From: SCTD01 sp038256525
GTDB lineage: Bacteria > Actinomycetota > Actinomycetes > Mycobacteriales > SCTD01
Length of the DNA: 7,974 nucleotides
Reading direction: 5' to 3'
Assembly (NCBI GenBank): GCA_038256525.1
Contig: JBBSKF010000152.1
Coordinates: 1-7,974 of the forward strand
The notes beneath the pieces are model-generated. The model saw only the letters and a list, made by a program, of their open reading frames with translations, did not search any database and was not told the origin of the DNA. Position numbers and translations under genes: made by a program. Positions within the stretch are counted from its first letter, which is position 1. Each line of letters opens with the position of its first letter. Below are positions 6,101-7,974 of the stretch, one piece after another.

Positions 6101-7974
6101 ACGACCAGTTTCGACTACGACTGGCTCGGTCGTCTGCAGCACCTCACCTATCCCGACGCCGAGCAGCTCACCTACGGCTATGACACAGGTGGCAGCCTGG
6201 ACCAGCTCACCGGCCAGAAGTCCTGCACCGACCTCGGCCGGCTCGCGGCCGCCGTCACCGACACCGTCACCACGACGATCGTCGTCGCGGAGACGCCGCA
6301 CACCTCACCAGCCCTGCCCTTCACCATCCGGATCGGCAACGAGCAGCTGCAGGTGACAGCCCGGTCCGTGGACAGCGTGACCGGTCAGGCCAGCTACACC
6401 GTCGTACGCGGGATCAACGGCACGGTGGAGCTGCCGACGGCGGCGACCCACTCGGCCGGGGCGAAGGTCACCGCCGACGCCGCCGTGATGTGCGACTACC
6501 GCTACCTGGACCGGCGCGAGTACGACGAGTTCGGCGTCCCGCAGTTCGAGCAGGTCGGCAACGGGGTGCGGACCCAGACCGAGCGGGTCCCCGAGACGAG
6601 GCGGCTCGACCGCCAGGTCACGACGGTGCCGCAGAACGCCCGGGTCGAGCAGTCCCGGCTGACTGCGACCGCCAGTGCCGGCGCCACCACGCTGTCGGTC
6701 CAGGAGACCTACAGTCCACCGCTCGTTCCCTTCACCGCCACGCTGGGCTCCGAGCAGGTGCGGGTGACCGGGCGCACTGCTCTCGCCGCGGCGGGCGCGT
6801 TCACCTACACCGTCGAGCGGGCCGCGGGCGGCACGACCGCGCTGGCGCAGGCTGTCGGCCAAGTCGTCCTGGTGGATCGGGAGATCCAGAACCTGGGCTA
6901 CGACTACGACCGCGTGGGCAACGTGAAGTCCTACCTGAACGACCTGCCGCCGGACGTGGAGAGCCTGTTCGGCGGGGTGAGCCGGCAGGACTACCGCTAC
7001 GACCCCTACTACCGGATCACCTCGGCGGAAGGTTCCTGGGTCAGGGCGCCGCACACCACCCAGCGCTACACCTTCGGCGTTGCCTACGACGATGCCAGCG
7101 GCAACCTGCTGAGCAAGCAGCAGCGGGACTGGCTGGAGGTCCGCAAGTGCTCCAAGAAGGGGTGCACGGTCAGTGAGAGCGACGTCGAGGACACGACGTA
7201 CACGTTCGACGACGTTGCCTACTCGACCGACAAGCCGCACCAGCTCACCACTCAGGGGGGCGCGAGCTACACCTACAACCTCGACGGCGCGCTGACCCGC
7301 ATCGCCCACCCGGAGGACGGGATTCGGGATCTGACCTGGGATGCGGCTGGACGGATGCGTTCGGTGATCGACCTGCCGCCGGATGGCAACGGGACCGGCA
7401 TCAGGACGTTCTACGCCTACGACCACGAGGGCCGGCTCGCGATCGAGGACCGGGAGCAGGGGCAGACCTCCTACGTCAACCCGTGGGTGACGGTGCGCAA
7501 CGGCACGATGTGGAAGACGATGTGGGCCGACAGCGACCGGCTGGCCAACAAGTTCGTCGAGTCCGGCGACTACGAGCAGAAGGTCTACTACCTGCACAAG
7601 GACCTGCAGGGCAGCACCAACGCGGTGACCGACCGGGTCGGCAAGTTCTTCCAGCACCACGAGTACTTTCCGGGCGGCGAGGTGTGGGCCGACGAGGCCA
7701 GCACGGTGTTCCGGACGCCCTACCAGTTCGGCGGCGGCTACGTCGACGAGACCCACGATCTGGCCAATCTCGGCCAGCGGTGGTACGAGCCGCGCGGCCA
7801 GCACTTCTACAGCGTCGATCCCGAGCTCACCGAGAACCCGGCGTCGATCCTCGCCGCGCCGCAGTTGCGGGCGACCTACACCTACGCCGACGCCAACCCG
7901 CTGCGCTTCGTAGACCCGGAGGGCCGGGCCAGCCGGGAGGCGAACCGGACCGCCCTGATCAACCGGTCGATCAA
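191..7974 (+). CDS. Giant SpvB/TcdB-like Rhs (YD-repeat) shell protein, probable polymorphic toxin; both ends incomplete
   Basis: The frame is open from the stop at 128-130 to the right edge without interruption. Residues are numbered from GTG 191 as 1. In order: six FG-GAP motifs of the type DxNGDxxxD (residues 82, 170, 871, 1005, 1086, 1190); a TcdB-middle-like segment (about 1211-1357); YD repeats such as TRYEYDALSRLTRV and YGYDLLGRRTSTSTPDG (about 1398-2010); two extra modules (2022-2099, 2156-2230); and an RHS-associated core (2466-2579) ending in NPLRFVDPEGR. In this family the FG-GAP propeller and YD shell enclose a C-terminal toxin. The start is uncertain: coding character begins near 149, the only in-frame candidates are GTG 191 and ATG 302, neither has a convincing ribosome binding site, and no signal peptide is visible, so the true N-terminus is probably missing. 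All 22 cysteines form local pairs, suggesting export. The family call is firm; effector activity is unknown because the C-terminus lies outside the window. Confidence 0.9.
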   Translation, partial: MRPDGSTYVGFAEPTEASTSEDGLEDGRLEGRQSALGMSKTDSGDGRVYLGFNPFAPLKTGSFGGSLNFSGGTTESLAEFMDINGDSLPDKVFRDPDQPGRVSYRLNTSRPGDPGVSFEAGDPRLVQGDLDNLPGERSFGVSGGVEAYFGVFAQFVVGGSWSFADSYFSDVNGDGLPDWVESGRVLFNHLDCDSGQCVPTFTSDVGETKVPLDLTSTPRDEVLLAQTAALLREQSPRIDTVRRWVAPFTGTVLVGSTARLLPSNAPGSPSDCVGAGARLAIQHNTTEIASCVLDAAGESWQAGLAPLTVSKGDRLYFRLGTRPEGAPDQVEWDPTVSYAAPTGPATDVNGQSQTGYSASDDFTTAGRPTSFVTMPKAGAVRFGGVLVKAVTSDDVTPRLSHLPGVAPGSPVVTSDVPVTVEPLTADGSVDTDRVKRVEPVGGQFCVVNNDAAGFGCFASEAEAQARTRMLGKDEIGTFALTGSFTATPPILATPPPGQPADPAKIVAQDTVQAVLRVDSPVDVGALNWSGIPTLCYPNGLGECTAESGSVTPHVDIDIYPSDSLTAPASAYEPSGSRTVTARVSFDLAGTPAGEAVFTAKTAGGFLYKRVVPVAASPLASTVSVDLSDLALDTDQRYWFDLSVRDPALSDGMSGQQLALLHQNTANETVSEAAPLTLRWAGRQGYFPLAHRGWAVAGYLGEGSRATEAIREGDFLLAAADGGAFDDADDACRSLNGQDCLDPGDTDDLTFPGDYPDGTEGPPAYNPSGVKEQIQEAYPYLPWLDAVSSSGTTMVVPSWRGPKDSLRGRPMGLAADRLGQPLPSIGTVDPGTLSPPNLWSATGPVFSLTGGVGPLTAAFAAGWSSSVVDYLDMNGDGFPDIVEPDTVLYTNPRGGFCEQVGSTVPCAGAGPTAVNNGMTLAVSGGFGGAPIGVSATSKGVANSTQGNSGNKGGAASDAQFGSDLGGSLGISASFTNPNAPGSEWDGKTEQVPAASAGTPIQKVLADVNGDSLPDRVTVDPQGVFVRFNLGDGFSPEPVLWATGGFESSESYTGSTGVSLGFSGSFFDFAGGVSRNASLDFPRYAWLDVNGDGILDALHKQGSTVRVAFGTGTGLTADVKFGDTATLPFSILGAIDAATGDQVRQDQSVSYGGGLDFTIGFGPLCLVACYLIVNPGGHFDRSETTSDIDLTDVNGDGYPDSVRRVDGTEDISVNANTHGRTGLLAAVKNPLGGTISLDYTREGNTLEHPSSTWTMTRVAVDDGRPGDGVDVRASSFSYAGGRYDKLQREDLGYASVIERQLAPGGGDVLRSVSSDYRNATVFEAGLLTRTVIRDGDIDGPPLQETVTSWDVLNLDTGVATELSPADPNVALALRVTPQSRQVTDRWFDPTTGGLGQETTTRYTYDNFGNAVRIEDEGEPETDADDLDATITYSNCRNANSEGLLGEYGCGEEGASGTTNPVSYTPTARSPYWSADRCWTWVSVPAIVEIRDAAGNLLRYRDGTNELCHNASITILEETFEEGAEPAVTGLLYDEWGSYNRIVYPAGAGGTRYAVQYVRDDKSAAHISDVTDYELTPEQVDAFLTDDEPGPVFPTGDSRGIQTTARFDSPAGLVTERTDSNGNTTRYEYDALSRLTRVQTPDGGGVSYSYRPSDPAYGYATASHADRANPGDTIDTVSFADGLGRITQTKREASLFTGQDRDRATGFAVTGTVVYDALGRGVQEYHPTAQLGAGLAQFSDLRPSVDPTLTTYDRLDRVTSTTLPDDSVTATTYGFGSLGVSQPQLFTTAVTDAEGRRTTTYADVRDTVLASEDAAIGKPALRTSYAYNPVGDLLTVTSPDTERIEYGYDLLGRRTSTSTPDGGLVTYGFDAAGRQVTEQTPVLRDAGDSVTSYSYRFGRLVGIDYPDATPDVTLRWGGYGGGSPQDAPADNRSGQLAAVKDGARDQLLSYDANGLPSKEQTTMLGRHPNSGPFTTSFDYDWLGRLQHLTYPDAEQLTYGYDTGGSLDQLTGQKSCTDLGRLAAAVTDTVTTTIVVAETPHTSPALPFTIRIGNEQLQVTARSVDSVTGQASYTVVRGINGTVELPTAATHSAGAKVTADAAVMCDYRYLDRREYDEFGVPQFEQVGNGVRTQTERVPETRRLDRQVTTVPQNARVEQSRLTATASAGATTLSVQETYSPPLVPFTATLGSEQVRVTGRTALAAAGAFTYTVERAAGGTTALAQAVGQVVLVDREIQNLGYDYDRVGNVKSYLNDLPPDVESLFGGVSRQDYRYDPYYRITSAEGSWVRAPHTTQRYTFGVAYDDASGNLLSKQQRDWLEVRKCSKKGCTVSESDVEDTTYTFDDVAYSTDKPHQLTTQGGASYTYNLDGALTRIAHPEDGIRDLTWDAAGRMRSVIDLPPDGNGTGIRTFYAYDHEGRLAIEDREQGQTSYVNPWVTVRNGTMWKTMWADSDRLANKFVESGDYEQKVYYLHKDLQGSTNAVTDRVGKFFQHHEYFPGGEVWADEASTVFRTPYQFGGGYVDETHDLANLGQRWYEPRGQHFYSVDPELTENPASILAAPQLRATYTYADANPLRFVDPEGRASREANRTALINRSI
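434..780 (+). repeat. First FG-GAP/VCBS repeat pair
   Basis: Two calcium-loop motifs are seen: DINGDSLPDKVF from 434 and DVNGDGLPDWVESGRVLFN from 698. In FG-GAP/VCBS repeats the acidic DxNxDxxxD loop binds calcium between blades of a beta-propeller. The sequence just before (SLAEFMDINGDSLPD) matches the way SpvB-like proteins enter the propeller. That family normally has a long SpvB-type region ahead of this point, which is absent here. The pair is followed by a disulfide-type loop, CDSGQC (764-781). Confidence 0.85.
911..1204 (+). other. Beta-sandwich-like module inserted in the FG-GAP propeller region
   Basis: This stretch starts VRRWVAPFTGTVLVG and ends with GDRLYFRLGTRPEG and DQVEWDPTVSY. 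That pattern recurs in actinobacterial SpvB-like Rhs proteins and resembles carbohydrate-binding or PA14-like sandwich modules. It contains one cysteine pair (codons at 1004 and 1061). The following 1205-2760 continues as Thr/Val/Pro-rich, probably all-beta sequence, including AGRQGYFPLAHRGWAVAGY (about 2231-2287), with three more cysteine pairs. I cannot assign individual folds there from sequence alone. Confidence 0.5.
2801..3838 (+). repeat. Second FG-GAP/VCBS repeat cluster, four motifs
   Basis: Four calcium-loop motifs are seen: DMNGDGFPDIVEPDTVLYTN (2801), DVNGDSLPDRVTVD (3203), DVNGDGILDALHKQG (3446) and DVNGDGYPDSVRRVDG (3758). Between them run Gly/Ser-rich stretches with alternating hydrophobic residues, as expected for propeller blades. 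Together with the pair at 434-780 they would form one propeller interrupted by a roughly 660-residue insert. Two cysteine pairs lie here (2876/2903 and 3677/3689). The DNA around the 3203 motif shares the 19 bases TCAACGGCGACAGCCTGCC with the motif at 434. Confidence 0.85.
3821..4260 (+). other. TcdB-middle-like segment linking propeller to Rhs shell
   Basis: The translation reads VNANTHGRTGLLAAVKNPLG, then GTISLDYTREGNT, then SSFSYAGGRYDKLQREDLGY, then SDYRNATVFEAGLLTRT. This series is typical of the segment after the FG-GAP repeats in SpvB/TcdB-type proteins (Pfam TcdB_toxin_midN/midC neighbourhood). In Tc toxins this part joins the propeller, which docks on the A component or gates release, to the YD-repeat cocoon. 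No TcA-like gene is in the window, so a Tc-style partner cannot be judged here. Confidence 0.65.
4382..6220 (+). repeat. Main YD (RHS) repeat array
   Basis: Repeats of the YDxxGRxxxxxxPDG type recur: TRYTYDNFGNAVRIEDEG (4382), IRDAAGNLLRYRDG (about 4651), TERTDSNGNTTRYEYDALSR (from 5024), VYDALGRGVQEYHP (5324), TTYDRLDRVTSTTLPD (about 5431), YAYNPVGDLLTVTSPD (5656), YGYDLLGRRTSTSTPDGG (5720), YGFDAAGRQVTEQTP (5780) and FDYDWLGRLQHLTYPDAEQ (6113). In solved Tc and Rhs structures these repeats spiral into a hollow beta-shell. Two cysteine pairs lie near the start (4487/4529 and 4613/4703). Several repeats deviate from the consensus, as is normal in secreted actinobacterial forms. Confidence 0.9.
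6254..6487 (+). other. Inserted tail-fibre-like module, copy 1, inside the Rhs shell
   Basis: The stretch is TTTIVVAETPHTS, ALPFTIRIGNEQLQVTAR, YTVVRGINGT, then THSAGAKVTADAAV. The signature of GNEQ, a V-T strand, YTVxRGxNGT and HxAGxxV resembles a small beta-module repeated in phage and prophage tail or receptor-binding proteins. It interrupts the YD pattern between GYDTGGSLDQLTGQKSC and MCDYRYLDRREYDEFG. The cysteines at 6224 and 6491 sit on either side of it and could clamp its base. The assignment to tail-type modules is from memory of the pattern. Confidence 0.55.
6656..6880 (+). other. Inserted tail-fibre-like module, copy 2, inside the Rhs shell
   Basis: A second, diverged copy of the module at 6254-6487. 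Both share a leading TT-V-ET stretch, PFT, G-EQ, VT-R, YTV-R and GT. This copy reads AGATTLSVQET, LVPFTATLGSEQVRVTGR, FTYTVERAAGGTTALAQAVG. It is flanked by YD-type sequence, with EQVGNGVRTQTERVPETRRL before and IQNLGYDYDRVGNVKSYLND after. It lacks flanking cysteines and has lost the RGxNG form (RAAGG). Its divergence from copy 1 suggests an old duplication or two separate acquisitions. Confidence 0.5.
7586..7927 (+). other. RHS repeat-associated core, ending at the DPxG cleavage-type motif
   Basis: The segment reads YYLHKDLQGSTNAVTD, then EYFPGGEVWADE, RTPYQFGGGYVDETHDLANL, GQRWYEPRGQHFYSVDP, and ends YTYADANPLRFVDPEGR. This matches the RHS-associated core (TIGR03696 type), which caps the shell and, in characterised Rhs and TcC proteins, forms an aspartyl protease that cuts shortly after the DPxG motif to free the C-terminal toxin. 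The central motif is off-consensus: QRWYEPRGQHF replaces the usual ARYYDPxxGRF. The DPEG aspartate codon is at 7913. Confidence 0.85.
7928..7974 (+). other. First residues of the variable C-terminal tip, cut by the window edge
   Basis: Immediately after DPEGR come 15 complete codons reading ASREANRTALINRSI, then two leftover bases. In Rhs polymorphic toxins the sequence after this motif is the variable effector domain, usually followed by a small immunity gene. Too little remains to name a toxin family. Confidence 0.6.

Noticed and set aside
992..6301. A 1,769-codon open frame on the minus strand, and a further 499-codon one at 6305-7804.
   Set aside because: Both are in exact codon register with the plus-strand gene, so their stops can only come from sense TTA, CTA or TCA codons, which this high-GC gene almost never uses (TCA at 992 and 6305 mark the ends). 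Their translations are Val/Gly/Arg-rich with no recognisable domain, while the plus strand has clear FG-GAP and RHS motifs.
1..7974. CRISPR array, tRNA, rRNA, insertion sequence or transposase.
   Set aside because: No regularly spaced DNA repeats, no tRNA-like or rRNA-like stretches, and no transposase motifs were seen; the sequence from 149 onward is fully accounted for by one coding frame.

Overview
The window is almost entirely one very large, incomplete plus-strand reading frame. It stays open from the stop at 128-130 to the right edge (last whole codon 7970-7972). I read it codon by codon and found no internal stop or frameshift. It encodes an about 2,600-residue Rhs/YD-repeat shell protein of the SpvB/TcdB (Tc-toxin BC-like) type, i.e. 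the scaffold of a probable secreted polymorphic toxin. Very high GC, especially at third codon positions, and near-absence of TTA, CTA and TCA codons point to a high-GC bacterium, most likely an actinomycete. That is inference; no phylogenetic marker gene is present.

Layout: 1-148 holds no convincing gene, is less GC-rich than the rest, and ends at an abrupt switch into strong coding sequence. The protein then runs: a tail of an upstream SpvB-like domain (149-430); two FG-GAP/VCBS calcium-type repeats (434-780); a roughly 660-residue block of beta-sandwich-like sequence (781-2760) with at least one recognisable module (911-1204); four more FG-GAP repeats (2801-3838); a TcdB-middle-like segment (3821-4260); a long run of YD repeats (4382-6220); a region with two divergent copies of a tail-fibre-like module (6254-6487 and 6656-6880); more YD repeats (6881-7585); and the RHS-associated core (7586-7927) ending in an NPLRFVDPEGR motif. 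Only the first 15 residues after that motif are inside the window, so the variable C-terminal effector and any immunity gene lie beyond the right edge.

In characterised relatives the FG-GAP propeller and YD-repeat shell form a hollow cocoon enclosing the C-terminal toxin, which is cut free near the DPxG motif. The layout here fits that plan. The points most worth a second look are the apparently missing N-terminus (no signal peptide, no good start codon), the two inserted modules in the shell, 22 cysteines that fall without exception into 11 local pairs, and the toxin tip lost at the window edge. Large minus-strand open frames are antisense shadows of this gene.
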